Assembly (NCBI GenBank): GCA_036571765.1
Contig: BROE01000025.1
Coordinates: 4,534,222 to 4,598,221, forward strand
Source of the DNA: Plecoglossus altivelis
Taxonomy: Eukaryota; Chordata; Actinopteri; Osmeriformes; Plecoglossidae
DNA: 64,000 bases
Reading direction: 5' to 3'
A model generated the notes under the pieces. That model searched no databases and was not told the DNA's origin. It worked only from the letters and a program-made list of their open reading frames with translations. Below, piece by piece: positions 37,686-51,474 of the stretch. Positions within the stretch are counted from its first letter, which is position 1. Every line of letters begins with the position of its first letter. The translations under genes and the position numbers were made by a program.

Positions 37686-39536
37686 TCTGTCACTGCCCCA
37701 TGATCGACAAGCATATCAACAAGCAGGAATGTAAGATGCTGAATTCCTGTCTACATTCCTGTAGACAGGAATGTTGAATATACAAGTAATTTGTCCTCAG
37801 AGCAATTATTGCAGAATATGGTTTTGTAAGACATTAATTCATTAATTCATTAAAAACTGTTTAAAAAAAACTTTTAAAACAACCTTCAGTTAAACTTTTA
37901 CCATTTAAATGTGAGAAGCTGTCCAGATTAAACAAATTGCATTCAATCACCTGCTGGTTTCATTATCAGGTATGATGTACAAGCCTTCATTTTTCTATAA
38001 ACACAACCAACAACCTGACAATCCTTCAGACCTTAACCTAACAGGACATTTTTATCCTCACACATTGGCCACTGGAGTGTGAAGGCAATTTTAGCATCCT
38101 TCATCTATTTCCAGATTTTGACACACCTCAAAGAAGTCATCAATATTGGTTTCTCCAAAATGCACTTGTGTGTCATCAGTGAACACATGTTAATCACATA
38201 GCATCACCATTCACACATTAGCACACTCAAGCCCGCCATACAAAAATCTTTGAGAGAGAACTGCCACTTATCTAAACCTTACACATCAGTACTTCGCACT
38301 ATCATTCGGATTCATTTCATATAGCTGTTGTTTAGTTGTTTTAATGGGAGCCTGTGCCAAAGCTGATCCTGTACTTCTATTCTGTGGCGATAACGTCACC
38401 AGAAGTGTTGAAAGTACCACTGCCGCTGAACATAGCCACATCCTTCTGGGGAAGTGTGATGTGTGATAAGGTAGAAAGTTACAAGTGAGAGACACAATTA
38501 TAAGTGCTGTTGCGGAAAAAACTTATCATTTATTTCACCATGGCTCTCTACGTTTGACCTATGGAGGACTATATTTACCTTAATTAAATACAGAAATAAA
38601 CAGACAGACATGTCCAACGTGATATCAAGTTATATGTCTTGGAAATACACATTTAAAATGATGTTACACATTTCAATTTAAATGCAAAGCGGCATAATCC
38701 TCATGTGCTTGGAAAACTGTGATTGGACACTTGCGAGAAAACTTTGACCTGAGCTGTCAATCAAGTTGCAGACACATAAGTTTCAGTCTCTCTGAAACAC
38801 AATTGTGCCTCTTTGAAAACGGTTTAACCTGATATGTTATTGTCAACATGTGTTCTGTTCTCAGTCACGTTCATTGAAGCAAGCACATGAGGGCGAAAAA
38901 TGTAGTATATTTGTGCCAAAACGAACTAACTAAATCAGTTAACCTATCAATAAATAAATAAATAGCAAATTGTATAATGTAAATGACGTGTAAAAAGTTC
39001 AAATGACAAATTACATGAGACATTCAATATATAATTGTTACATGTTTTCGTGTGTATATGTAGATTTACGTTTTTATGCATTCACATTGATTTATTTAAT
39101 CAGAGGTTAAAGCCTCTGATTAGTGAATGCACGGTATTACACACAAGGCTCAACCAGTCAATCAACCTGTCTATGGTGAGCAAGGATACCGTATTTTCAA
39201 AATGTTACCGAAAAAGAATTACAGTAGGCCTATCATGGATTTTTAGGCCCGTCGGTAAATCAGATGAAATTCAGGGTTTCTGTTGCATCCTCTTTATTGT
39301 CTCACTCAGCAGCCTCAATTCTCTTCCACAGTTCGACCACGGTAGCGTGCAATATTTCATTCATTGAATCATTGGGTGCTGCTAACTTAAATGAATCAAA
39401 AGCTGTCTGCTGAAGTTGAACCACCAATCATAGGCTTCAATAAGCCCCCCTGGCGTTTGACGGGTGACGACATATTATTTTGGCTGCACCAAGTCACACC
39501 GCGGGATAAATTAATAAATGTGAAAACACGAAAACC

Positions 39537-39539
<3 letters not shown>

Positions 39540-39592
<53 letters not shown>
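39540..39592. repeat. (TA)n microsatellite
   Basis: About 25 uninterrupted TA dinucleotides. Confidence 0.95.
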
Positions 39593-40019
39593 AATATATG
39601 TAACATTTATATATTTACTGACTCATGTTTATTTGTAACTTATACATTTTTTATGTCAGTTGGGCAGTAAAATATATAGTTAGTTATTTAGTCTGTCTTT
39701 GTGATAAATCATTATCATCATTATCATCGCTATTGAACCATTCAATTATTCAATTATTTATGCAAATATGTATTTAGTTTCGGCCTCTTTAGTCCTCCGT
39801 ACAATATATGTTGTGTGATTTGTGCACTACGAACATCTGACAAAAACAATAACTTATTTACGTCAAGAACTAATTATATAGAAAATGTTTTATTACATAA
39901 ACAATGTATACAAATAATTTATCATACGTCTGCAGAAAAAGTACTTCAAGATCTGTCTCGGACTATATTTTATTTATAACAGATATAACAGATATGATCT
40001 TCTAACTTATTCTGTCAAA

Positions 40020-40130
40020 CATATTAAATACATAAATATAACTTCAGCTGAAAATAAATTAGAACTTTTCTATAAATACAGTAACTATCACCGACAAACG
40101 AGACACTCAAATTAAATATAATTAACCTTT
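40020..40130 (-). promoter_or_regulatory. AU-rich element cluster in the LIF/M17-like 3' UTR
   Basis: Five ATTTA pentamers on the minus strand (TAAAT on plus) lie within 110 bases, starting 42 bases after the stop codon. Such clusters confer rapid mRNA decay on cytokine transcripts. This agrees with the identity of the gene upstream. Confidence 0.6.
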
Positions 40131-40171
40131 CATTTAAGATAAACCAACATGTAGCGTGTGTCGGATCTGCA

Positions 40172-41561
40172 CTAAATTGACCGATGTGTCGGCATTCTTC
40201 GCCGATTTCGTTTTTTACAGACCTCCGTCATGTTAAGACGTTGAACAATGGGATTCACCTTCTCCAGTAGGTTTTTAATCCGGTCCAAAACACACAAACC
40301 ATATATTTTTTTATCATGGTCGCCCTCCTTGGTCACATTGGGTTTGGGAGGTGGTGTAAACGGAATGGATAGGTGTGTGATCATGTAGGAAGAGATACGA
40401 CACATAGTTCCGTCTAACTGCAACAGCGCTTTTTCGAGTTCCGCCGAGTCTGACAGGTCCTTCTGGTAGTGCCGGACAGTGTCAAGGTGGTAGTTGTACA
40501 AGGTGTTCCACCAGTAGAGGCTCTCCAGTGTATCCTTGATGTCAGAGTCATCGATTACATGCTCCTGGATGTCCTGGCAATTGTCTTCAGATGACAGGGA
40601 GTGGTTGTAAAAGGCCCCCTGAGGTTAATGAGAGAAATAAAGGAGAGGAATGGGTGAGTTTGCTGTCATGGACAGTGTTGTACAGATAGGTGGATCGAAC
40701 CATTGTCTTCAGACTGAAACATCTCTAGGTAAAAGAAGCTTTTCTGCTGGAAGCAATTGTTTCACATTGAAGCATTCGCATCAAGTTCATTTAGATAATG
40801 TAGTCAAATACTGCATAATTGTTTGAATGATAAATCAAATCCTGCACTGTTAGAATTCTTTTGAGTCTTTGAAAGAGTATTTGCCAGCACTTTGGAAAGC
40901 ACATTACAAATTGTATAATGGGGGGCCCAGTTTGACTTGGAATACTTCTGAGTCACCGTCCAAAGCCACCGCCATCTAACTATCTCAGTTCCATGAGGAT
41001 AAACATGGTCAAACAGAAATTAGGATTGATGTTATGCCTCCATGCTGGGAGATCACACAGGTCACACAAACATTTTTCTGATACTTACATATGATGCCAG
41101 GCTTATTTTTGCTTCATGCTCTGTTATATTATACTTTTTTTTCAAGAAGTGCGAACAACTGTCTTCTGTCTGTCTCAAGTGGCTGAGCACTAGAAGAGTA
41201 GAGAACACCACTGCAGAGAGATATTAGGGATACTTTAGGGAGACCAAAGCAATTTGACATACATGCTATAAAATTAAAATCAGCCCTGGGTGAACTTTAC
41301 AGCTTTAAAGATGATATCGAACAACATGCCGGGCGAAAGTTTCCTGGTCATTCTGATTTATGCTAATGCTCAAAATGTGTATTCCTTCATTTAAACAAAG
41401 TCTTCTAAACAGCATCATGTGAAGATCACAATGCACAAAACATTATTGAAAGCAGAAAGTCCTGAGGGCAAATCATTCTATTTACCCCCTTTTCCCAATA
41501 TCTCTGACCCTTGAGATTAGTCTGTGTTCTTACCGAGGTATCTGGTGGATAGTCTTAGCAT
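40172..41561 (-). CDS. m17: LIF/OSM/M17-like IL-6-family cytokine (3 exons)
   Basis: Secreted four-helix cytokine acting through gp130-type receptors. Exons in transcript order: 41561-41534, 41210-41089, 40618-40172. They sum to 597 nt, or 198 aa. Exon 1 codes only nine residues; exon 2 completes the signal peptide (VVFSTLLVLSHL) and starts helix A; exon 3 holds the rest. This is the LIF/OSM/CNTF gene plan. Helix B/C and D segments are visible (LEKALLQLDGTMCRISSYMI, then YGLCVLDRIKNLLEKV). Four Asn-glycosylation sites occur (NIT, NHS, NVT, NMT). The basic tail is KKRNRRR. The next gene is castor1, just as LIF-OSM-CASTOR1 are adjacent on human 22q12.2. Whether it is orthologous to LIF, OSM or their ancestor cannot be decided here; fish literature uses M17. 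Confidence 0.82.
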
Positions 41562-42919
41562 GGTGAAGGTAGCATGTGCTGATCGTCTCAAAAACGGAGT
41601 TTTTATGAGTATTCAAGATATTCTTATCATAGCACCATCAAAATGAAAAGCAATCTGATACATTTAGCAAGAAATGGGTGGTCATTTCCTCATGTACATC
41701 TCCGACTGACAGATAACAATAAGGCACTTGTCAACGCAAACTGAAAGTGACTTATAAAGAGTTGTCACTTTGAGATTGCAGCAGTCACAGTGTGACACTA
41801 TGCATTCTCCATGTCTCAACTCTTGCCTAATGTAAATCCAGTCGATGCTTGATCATGAACATCTCACGATACGAGAATTTTCCTAAAAGGATATTTTTAA
41901 ACCTCTTACTCCTGTCAGTGTCAGATGATGAACAGACACATACTAAAAACATCTCTGGACTCTCGACCAAGAGTTAATCAGCCAACATGAATCCTTTAGT
42001 ACAATGACGAGTATTAGAAGTGCTTTCCCTACCAATCTGCAATTGCAGTGGTGTTTATGATGACCAAATACAGAAACGTTTAAATCCATAATCTTTATTG
42101 AATAAAGCAGCACAATCGAAATGATTAAACAGAATACTTATTGTAATTGTACAAAAAAAGTAACTGTACCAAAGAAAATAGCACTGCTAATTGATATTAG
42201 TGAGTTGTTAAACTGAACAAAGCTTCTGGTAGAGCTATAATGTGCAAATCAAAAACAGACATGAATAAGACAGTGTTGTTGACCTCAAAATGACGAGAAC
42301 GGTTTCGGAAATGTTGACACTTTAAAAATGGAGAAGCGCCTCTCACTAGATGACCTCCTATTTAGTAATTCTTTAGCTTTATGTTGTTTTTCTTGTAGAT
42401 CAAATCAATTGAATTCCCAGAGTAAAAAAATACTTCTAAATGCTTCAAAAGCCTCAATAAATTCAACAGAAATACTTTTGGCTGAACCAAAATAACAATT
42501 GGTTGGAGTAACTCGAGTTTAATATTTAGTGAGCATTTGGAAGACAAGGCCTCTTCCTCTTCAGAGTTTTAACAGGAGATCACAATGGACCTTTGACACA
42601 AAGGGTTTGTGGTCTCACACACACAGAATTAGAATACCCATTCCTGGTGAACACTGAATTCCATGTGTTTAACACAAAGAGAGAGAAAAAAAAATCCAGG
42701 TTTCTAAATTTTAAGTCCTTGTTGAACTGTTTTTAATAAAACAGCCCTCCTTCTAGGAATACACTCGCTTGAAGAAGTGATGGTGGTCATGGTAACACGT
42801 TCACGGTTAATACTGCTGACGTAGCAGTGCTAGTAGTCTAGGCACAGATACAGACCCTCTCTGGCCTGAGCATGAGAAATCTGAGCGACCCGGTGAAGAC
42901 ACGCTCCCCCCTTCTGCCA
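41562..42919. other. Intergenic: LIF/M17-like promoter and castor1 3' UTR
   Basis: No gene found. The first few hundred bases upstream of the cytokine ATG should contain its promoter. The castor1 3' UTR probably ends at the minus-strand AATAAA (42094-42099). Confidence 0.55.
42094..42099 (-). terminator. Polyadenylation signal, castor1
   Basis: TTTATT on plus reads AATAAA on minus, about 0.8 kb after the castor1 stop. Confidence 0.55.
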
Positions 42920-45900
42920 TCAACAGGCTGGCTCCTCCCTCTGCTGCCGAAGCATTGCAGTCACGCTCACTATGTCCTCCTCAGGAACCTGGAGGGAAGA
43001 GGAGAGGGGAGGAGGCGAGAGGAGAAAAGAGGAGGGGGTGTTGATGTGATTAATTAATCAAATGACTTGAACCTGAAAACCACAGTGGAGTGTTGAACTC
43101 GTCGTGTCCATTTCCTCCGCTAGCGTCTCTCATTTATAGTTGGTTGCTTTATCCTTATTTACTGATGGGAAATACGAGACAAAGGTTGTGAAAGTGGATG
43201 TCAGAGAACTGACAATTAAATATTGACCGCATTAGGTGGTGATATTATTTATTTTTGCTTCAAGTGAAGTCAGTAAGACGGTGACGACAGTGGTTGCACA
43301 CTTGACAATGTAATGCGGAAAAGATGAGCAGGTCTCTGATCTATTCTTGGGACAAAGGCGCAACCCAACCTTGCGTAGCACATTTGTCAACCAAGGGCTC
43401 ATCAGCTACAGGCAGAATGGAGGGAAACTTGAAGTGGGATGGGTATACATCAGGGATAGAGTATTGTACTGAAAGAGGTTGAAGGGTCAAATCCCCGTCT
43501 GGATCAAAACAATACATTATTACCATTATCGAATGCAATATGCATATTTTTAACAACATTAACACATCTTCTTGATTGTGAAACACTGAATGTAATGTAG
43601 AACTTAGAAGAAGAAAAAGGTGGGTGGATTTTCAACAGTATTACACAACTTCTGAAAGGCTATAAATAGCTTCATACCAGTAGTAGCACAGCCATTTGAT
43701 AAGAGCAACACATTACTGTGGAACTAAGATAGTAGGTTTAAACTTCCGAAAAACGTCAGACCAAGGTGGTAAGAAACTAACCAACTCTCTACACTGCCCC
43801 TGATATGTATCTGTGCAGTATTGCTGCGTCACACTCAGCAACACCCAAACCCTCTATTTCATCTGTTTGACCCATGGAGGAGAACCTCCTCTTATTAAAT
43901 CAACAAATAATTAGAACCTGGCCAGACCTATTATGCCAATTCTAGAAACTTCCCTGGTACAAGCCCCAGGGGCAACCATACTGGTTCTAGAACCTTCCCT
44001 GGTGCAAGTCCCAGACCCAGCTTGGCCACTGACAGGCCAGAACGGGCTAGAAGGTTTTTGTGATTCAGTTAGCCGTGACTCAAAACCACTTCCTGACTAT
44101 GAGACTAAGCTTTGAAAGGGGAATTGGTAGGAAACCTCAACCTCTCGTGGGCTACGCGATGAGCGCATGCCAGGGCAGGATGATGTAGGATGGAAAGAAA
44201 CAGCACAGGGCTCTACACTCATGCTGGTGTTGCCGGTGTCATAGCCATGCTAGTTTTGGTTCCTTTTTTCCCCACTTGCTCTTTCCAGGGTTTAGTCGCT
44301 TTAACCTGTAATGCAAATTCTATTTGTTTCAGGACACGGCTGGTTGACATCACAAGAGAACCGTTTGCAACTACTGAAAATTTGTTCAAATGAATGCAGT
44401 TAAAAATGGTAACAAAAAAGGCCAATGTGAGATGACACATTTTGAACATCTTTTGTTGTCATTTTTATTCAATTCAAACCAAGTGAAATTATTAAAATAG
44501 ACATGTTGTGCTGGTTCAGCCATGAAAATATGATATATATTTATCTTGGCTCTCCAAAATGCCATTTAGAATGAGGTATTGTAAATGTCTGAGTGGTGCT
44601 AGGTTCAATGGAACCTTTAGTGATCAACGTGAAAATAACGTCAAGAGCTAAAGCGTGGCCATTTTTTTGAAAGTCTTTGATTATAGTGAAAGCCTGTAAT
44701 CAAATGAAAAGCAACGTTTCTACTGTCCAGACTGTGCTCATGGATGACAGACAGCATCATTCTCTTCTGAGGAAACAGTGATCTTACAATTTAATCGGAA
44801 AAAACGACCACAGGAAAGGGTGTATTAATGTACATGGGTTGAACCTACAAAATTACAAAATTGTTAGCGACTGCGGAAGAAAGTGATGTGAAATGGGTAT
44901 GTTGAAAGGTGAGATGCTTAGGCCATGAAAGATTATGTCACAGCTTTGATTCAACAAGAGGTTTGACTAACTTGCTATAGGAGCAACTTAAACCTTAAAC
45001 TCTTGAGTCAAGGCTCCCCCACGACTGAAAAGGTGGACGAAAACCTAAGTGACAATTAAGTAACTAGCTTTTTGGTACTTAGATACAAAAAAAGATGAGT
45101 ATTCAGTATTCAAACTGAAATTTGGCTTCAACCTCCATGCAAAGGCAAGTTCTGAATGTAAAGAGCGCCCTCGGCTGGTGACAGGTGGAACTGACAGAAC
45201 GGAGGAGAGGAGACGGTCAGCGGAAAAGAGTGTCGGAGGGCACGGACTCACCAGAGCATGGTCGAAGCTGAAGGTGCTTATGTAATAGGCGGATATGTCA
45301 CTGTCGGCCAGGGGCTGGGAGATCTGCGCTACGATGCCACACTCGTCTGTGGTATGGAGAAAGGGGAGGACGAGAGAGAGGAAGAACAGTGTCAAGAGAG
45401 AGAGGGACGGGAGCGAGGCATAAACCAAAAAAGAAGACAGAGAGAGATACGTAGTTTGTGAGGAAGACAGAAAGAGTTAAAGTGATGCAGAGACAGAGAG
45501 AGAGAGACAAGGGTGATAGTCAGAACCCAGGAGAGAGTGTAACAGGGTTGACAGACCTCGACAGCCCCACAAATCCGGCAGCTTACCAAACCCTAGCGGC
45601 TGGCCTCCGATACGCACCATCCTCCACAGCTCCCCTGATGAGCTGGTGAACAGTAGGTCTGCTGGGAATCTTCACACACGCGCACACACACACTCAATTA
45701 CTGCCACTCAAAGTGCAAGAGACTCCGGGACACAATCTGCTACTTTTAACAAAAGCTAAGATAAGGAAAAAATCTAAATTGAGTTAAAGTGTGTGTGTGT
45801 GTGTGTGAGGTTGGGGGGGGGGGCAAGACAGTGGTTAGGGAGAGAGTATGGGAAAGAAAGGGGAGGGAGAGGAGAGAGCTATCCAGAGGAGAGTCTGGGA

Positions 45901-48884
45901 GAGGAGAACGTGATCCAGAAGAGAGGATGGGAGGGGAGGGTGTGATCCAGAAGAGAGGATGGGAGAGGAGAGTGTGATCTAGAAGAGAGGATGGGAGAGG
46001 AGAGTGTGATCCAGAAGAGGGGATGGGAGAGGAGAGTGTGATCTAGAAGAGAGGATGGGAGAGGAGAGTGTGATCCAGAAGAGAGGATGGGAGAGGAGAG
46101 TGTGATCCAGAAGAGAGGATGGGAGAGACATACCGTCTCTGTGCCTCTGTGTCCATGACCAGTGAAATGTAGCCATCGATCAGGGAGAAGGAGAAAAACT
46201 TGATGCAGTCCAGCTCGGGGCAGGGCAGTGCGCCATCTTTAGGACTGGAGGGGAATCACACACATGGCTGAGGCGAGCGTGTAGCAGAGTTACGTTCCCT
46301 AGTCATCACTGAGACACACTGCTGCTCGATTAACGGTAGGTCTGTCTTAGAAAGCGAGTTCAATGAATCCCCTGGTGCATACAGGCCAGCCCCTGGCCAC
46401 ACCCCCTGGACTCGGTCGCTGTTTGACTCTATCTCACCTGCTGGAGTAGAAGAGCACGTCGATGAGAGTGGTGGCAATGGCAGGTAGGGTGTCTGGGTCC
46501 AGACTCATCACACAGAACTGATTCTGGGGGATCACTACCGGGTGTACAGTGGGCTGGGTAACTGGAGACAAGAAATACTCTGTTAGTGTGTCTGGAAACA
46601 GGAAATACTTTTTAGTGTGCCTCAAGATAATAAAAACACACTGTTAGCATGTCTGGAAACAGGAAAAATAATTTAATCGTGTAACAGACCATCAACAGAG
46701 ACTGCCTGTGTCACCTTTCTAACACATGCCTACTAAACTAGTCCTCATGTCCTGAATCTGTTTCTGAATCTCCCAACCTGGGTGATCCGTCACCTCCTTC
46801 TTGCAGCTGGGATGTCTACCTTCCCGGTCGTTCCTGCGGAGTCCGTTCTGTGTGTCCTGGCTGAGGACCGGTACCGACTCCCCACCCACCTCCCTGTAGA
46901 TGCTGAACTCCTCCTCCAGGGTGCGGATCACCACGGCCAGGTCTTTCTCTCGCACCTGCGGGGGACGCCCACGCGCAGGTCAGGAGGCAGCAAGATGGTG
47001 GTCGGGACACGGCCACGGTTGTGAAAATGTTTTGAGTAACCCAGAAACGTTTTATATTTACAGAGCCCCCCCCCCCCCCCCCCAAGAAATTGTTGTATAG
47101 AGTAGAAAATTACTTTTTCATTTTCATTCTATGTTAATGTTTCCGTGGCCCTGAGGAGGGTTAGGAAATTAGCTCTTTTTAAAGTGGGTCGAGCAGACCT
47201 GCTCACGCAGAACCACATGAAGCATTAACATATTTGCTGACAGTCAGTCTGGCCTTACTGTCCACTAAAGTTTTATTTATTTATTTACTACACTGACCCC
47301 TTCACTCTCCCACTCTCCCACTCCCCCCCTCCCTCCCTCCCTCCCTCCTCTGGTAAGGGGGACCTTCCTGGTTAAAAATGAATTGGTCGACACATTCTTT
47401 GCTTGGCAACAGCCAGTGCTAGTGGACACATGCTTGTTCAGAAGTCAGTCTGAATGTTCAGTAGCAGGGTCAGATGCTACATGGACCAATAAGATGTGGG
47501 GGATAAGGCTGTACTATCTGTTCATAGAGCCCGGTTAATGGTCATTTATGCAAAGATGGAACTGGGCCAGATTTGTCCATTTTGCGTTCATCTTTGGTTG
47601 ATGAAGATAAAGATATCAGCCAACAGGTGTTCTGGGTGTATGTGTGTGTGCGTGTCCCTGTGTGGTTGTGGGAGAGAGAGGGAGGGGTGCTTTTACAAAG
47701 GAGGGTCCAGGGCAGGTCTTACCAGGATGAAGTCTGTCTGATAGGTGGAGAGCATGAAGACCGACACATGCTGCTGTGCCAGGGGGGCGATGACGGACTT
47801 GGCGATCTTCGTCACGCCCACGGCCTGCGAGCTGCTGGACGCATTGCCGTTGGAAACCACGTTGAGGGGCAGCCAGACGGAGCCCTCCACCAACAAGTGG
47901 TCCGAAGATGGAAGTTCTGGACAGAGAGAGGAGAGAGAAGGGGGAAGAGTCAGACTTGGCAAGCACATACGCACGCGCACACACACACACACACACAGAC
48001 ACACAGACAGACAGACAGACAGACAGACACAGACAGACACAGACAGACACAGACAGACAGAGCAGAGGTCCATTCCAGGTCCCGTCTTTGGTTCCTCTCA
48101 GATACCTTCCTGCGGTCCCTCAGGAACCTTTCACCCTCATCCTTCCGTACCAACATAAGAGGTTAAAGGTCCCGAGATATATTTAGCTACGCGTTAGCCT
48201 AAATATATGACAGGCCAAAATGTGTAACTACAGAGCTGACAAGATGGAGGTGCATCCATGTTCACCCTCCATGAGGGCCTAGTGTTGCCTCTGGTCTTAA
48301 CACAACAGAGTTCAAATGTTTCCAATGAGCTGGTCTGTTTTGCATTACAAATACCATCTGAAATCACTTGGCTTGGTTTAGTCCGAGCAAGCCATGCTAT
48401 TTATCTTTTAATATAATAGCACTTCCAACTTCCTCTAATGAGATAACATTTCCTTCTCCCTCTCCTCTCCCCACAGGGCCTCCCCTGGAGGGCGGGAGAG
48501 AGACACAGAGACACAGAGAGGGAGATAAGGAGAGTAAATGAGAAAGAGAGAGGGGGGGAGAGGGAGGAAGAGAGGGACAGAAAGAGAAAAGGAAGGCAAA
48601 CAAGAGACAAAGACAGAGAAAAGGGGGGAGGAGTAGGTGTGTAGGTCCTGCACCTTTGAAGCCCTCCTGATCCAGCACCACTGTGTAGTTTTCTGGGGTC
48701 TCTGTTAGGCTGAAGAACTTACACCTGAAACGAAGCGAGAGGGAGGAAAGAAAAGGAGGAGGAGGGGAGCACAGATGGAGAAAAGGAAGGTAGGAGAGAG
48801 ATGTGAGGGTGAGGAAAGAGAGATATAAAGAGTGGGGGGTAAAAGGATATAAGTATATACATTGCATTACAAATACAACTGGTG

Positions 48885-48920
<36 letters not shown>

Positions 48921-51439
48921 GGGGGCTGGTAGAGGGAGATTCTGGCCTGGTGCCCAGTGCTGAGCGCCAGGCTCAGTCAGCAGAACTGAACCAACCCTTC
49001 CTGTCCACAGTGGATGTTCTGAACTGGTCCGGTTCTGAGAAACAATGACGCAGGTCTTTCAGTACAGCTGAACACAAGCACAGCCTAAGAGAGTGTGCGC
49101 GTTGTTTTCGCGGAACAGTCTAAGGCCAAACCCAAATAGTTTGCGTCTCACAGACTGTAGATGGCTGGGCCTGGACAGTCTGTCCTGATCTGGTGAATGA
49201 GGCCTTTGTCAGTTGCTTTGTGCTGGTAAGATAGGAAGCTAGGGGTGGGGGCAGGGGAACCAGCAGGATGGCTGGGGGGGCCGAGCGGGAGGCCAGGGAA
49301 CCAGCAGGAAATCTGTCTGTCTGTCTCCCCCCCCCCCATCTCCCCAGTGTGAGAGGCCAGCTGATGACTCGGCAAAATGTAATCCTTTCCATGAGATGGG
49401 CCGTGTGGGGAGAGATAGAGAGGCAGGGAGAGAAGCAAAGAGACGGATAGGGAGAGGGTGAGAGAGGGAGGAAGCACAGAGCTTCTCCCATCCCACTAAC
49501 ATATTACACCCCCTTGTTCCTGTGACTTCCTGTTGACCTGTCACCGTGAGCAGATTTGCTAGGAGTACCAGAGCTAGGACAGCCACTGGGGCTAGAGCAG
49601 CGCTGGAGCTGGACCAATACTGGAGCTAGCCCAGGACAACCACCCCTTGCTTTTTCAATTTGGAGCTGCATCTGCACAAAAGGCTGGTCCTGCTGCTAGT
49701 CTGGCTTCCTGTTTTGTGGTTCTCACTGTCTCAACGTCACAGCGCGCAACAACATAACAGTCCAACGCATTACACTACACAGCTGCTCGGCATTTCGCTA
49801 CACAGCAACACCACACTGCACTTTATTGCGGCGTTCCACAGCTCCACGACATGGGCTGCGAGAAATTGCACAACACTACACAGCTACCCGTGCTAAACTT
49901 TATGATGGCATTATACAGCTATACTACACAGCTGCACAACATTACACAACACTACCCAGCTTCATCATAGTACACTTTAACACAGCATTATACAGCTACA
50001 CTACATTACACAACACTATCCATTTAAATATACTACAGAAAAATAGATCAGAAGAAGAGCCATAGAAAATGATGAAGGGAGGGATGGGGAGGGAAAGAGG
50101 GAAGGAGGGATGGAGTGACAGAGAGAGGGGACGTTAGAGACCAAACTTACAAGTAAAAGAGAATGTAGGTGACTGATACAATAAAAAGCTAACAAGATGA
50201 TGGACTTCGACCCTGAATAAACAGAGGAAATAAAAAAGTGTGCTTTTGTGAAAGAGACACAAAGAGAGAGAGATAAAGAGAGTTTGCGTCCCAGATAGTG
50301 GCTAAGCTCTGTTACCTAGGCCTCAGCTACCTTCCAGCATTCGATGTTACCCAAACCTGAAGCTAATCTGGCTGGTACTGCTAAGTCCTACTTAACCAGC
50401 ACCAGGCCATTACAGGACCAGAGCCCCTCTAAGACCAGGCCCTCCAGAACCAAGACTCTCTAGAACCAGAACCCTCTAGAACCAGGACCCCTGTGGGACT
50501 ACAACCTCTAGAACCATGGCCCTTTGTAGGACCAGGACTCTTCTAGAACCAAGACCCTCCAGAACCAAGACTCTCTAGAACCAGAACCCATCTAAAACTA
50601 GGATCCCTGTAGGACTAGAACCCCCCTAGAACAAGTACTCCTCTATGAACAGGACATCCAGGACCACAGCCCTCCAGAAGCAGACCCCCTGCAGGCCCCT
50701 TCAGAGCAAACAGAGGCTCCCTTCCTGACCAGCCCTGCCTGCAGGGGCTGAGAAGTGGAAGCACATCCATTATTTTGGGTCTTAAAGGCAGGGTTGTAGC
50801 CACAGCCCTGTGCTGTTAGTTGGCTACAGGGGACTTCAAGGTACTAGCCTGGGGCCTTAGACAGCTTACACACACTGTGTAGCTAGAGCTGAGATGGCTC
50901 CAATCCTTATCACCCTGCATGGGTGGGGTTTAAACTGTAGCCTTTGCTGCTAGCTCTTCTCCTGACAATCTGCAGCAGCTTCGGTTCAGTTTAGCCAGGA
51001 AGAGGACTTGTAGCAGTGGACAGATAGCCACTAAGCATGACCACCTTATAGACGGTTCCGGAGGGTGGGCCTGCTGAATGACAAAAAAAAATATTGAAAC
51101 GAGGCCACAGCAGACGGAACTGGGACTAGAACATGTCATTGAAACCCGTACTTGGGAGTTGGGGTCTATGTCTCGTTGCTAGGCACTGTGCTGAGTAGCG
51201 GCCTGCTTAAGATTCTAGTCATGGATGCCTGCCTTGGTTGTGGGTCACTCACTGGGCCCAGATTACAGGGATGGAGGATAGAGGCGAGGGAGAACACTAA
51301 AAACCAGTTTGCCATTAAAAGAGGCCTGAATGCTAATCACAGTGTTCACATTGGCCTAGTTGTTAGAAAAAAACCCACACCCCACCCACCCTTTGTGGAC
51401 TTCTTGAACAATGCTGTCCCCACTTCCACTCTGCCCCCC

Positions 51440-51474
<35 letters not shown>

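Larger units (their letters stand above)
37686..40171. other. AT-rich intergenic region between the two cytokine genes
   Basis: Mostly AT-rich and non-coding. It includes the 3' UTR of the LIF-type gene (about 39.9-40.17 kb), a (TA)n run at 39540-39590 and one small signal-peptide-like frame on the minus strand (38441-38286). Confidence 0.6.

Noticed and set aside
47573..48166. 197-codon plus-strand frame
   Set aside because: It is antisense to castor1 exon 3 plus a CAGA repeat. The minus strand encodes the conserved TKIAKSVIAPLA segment.
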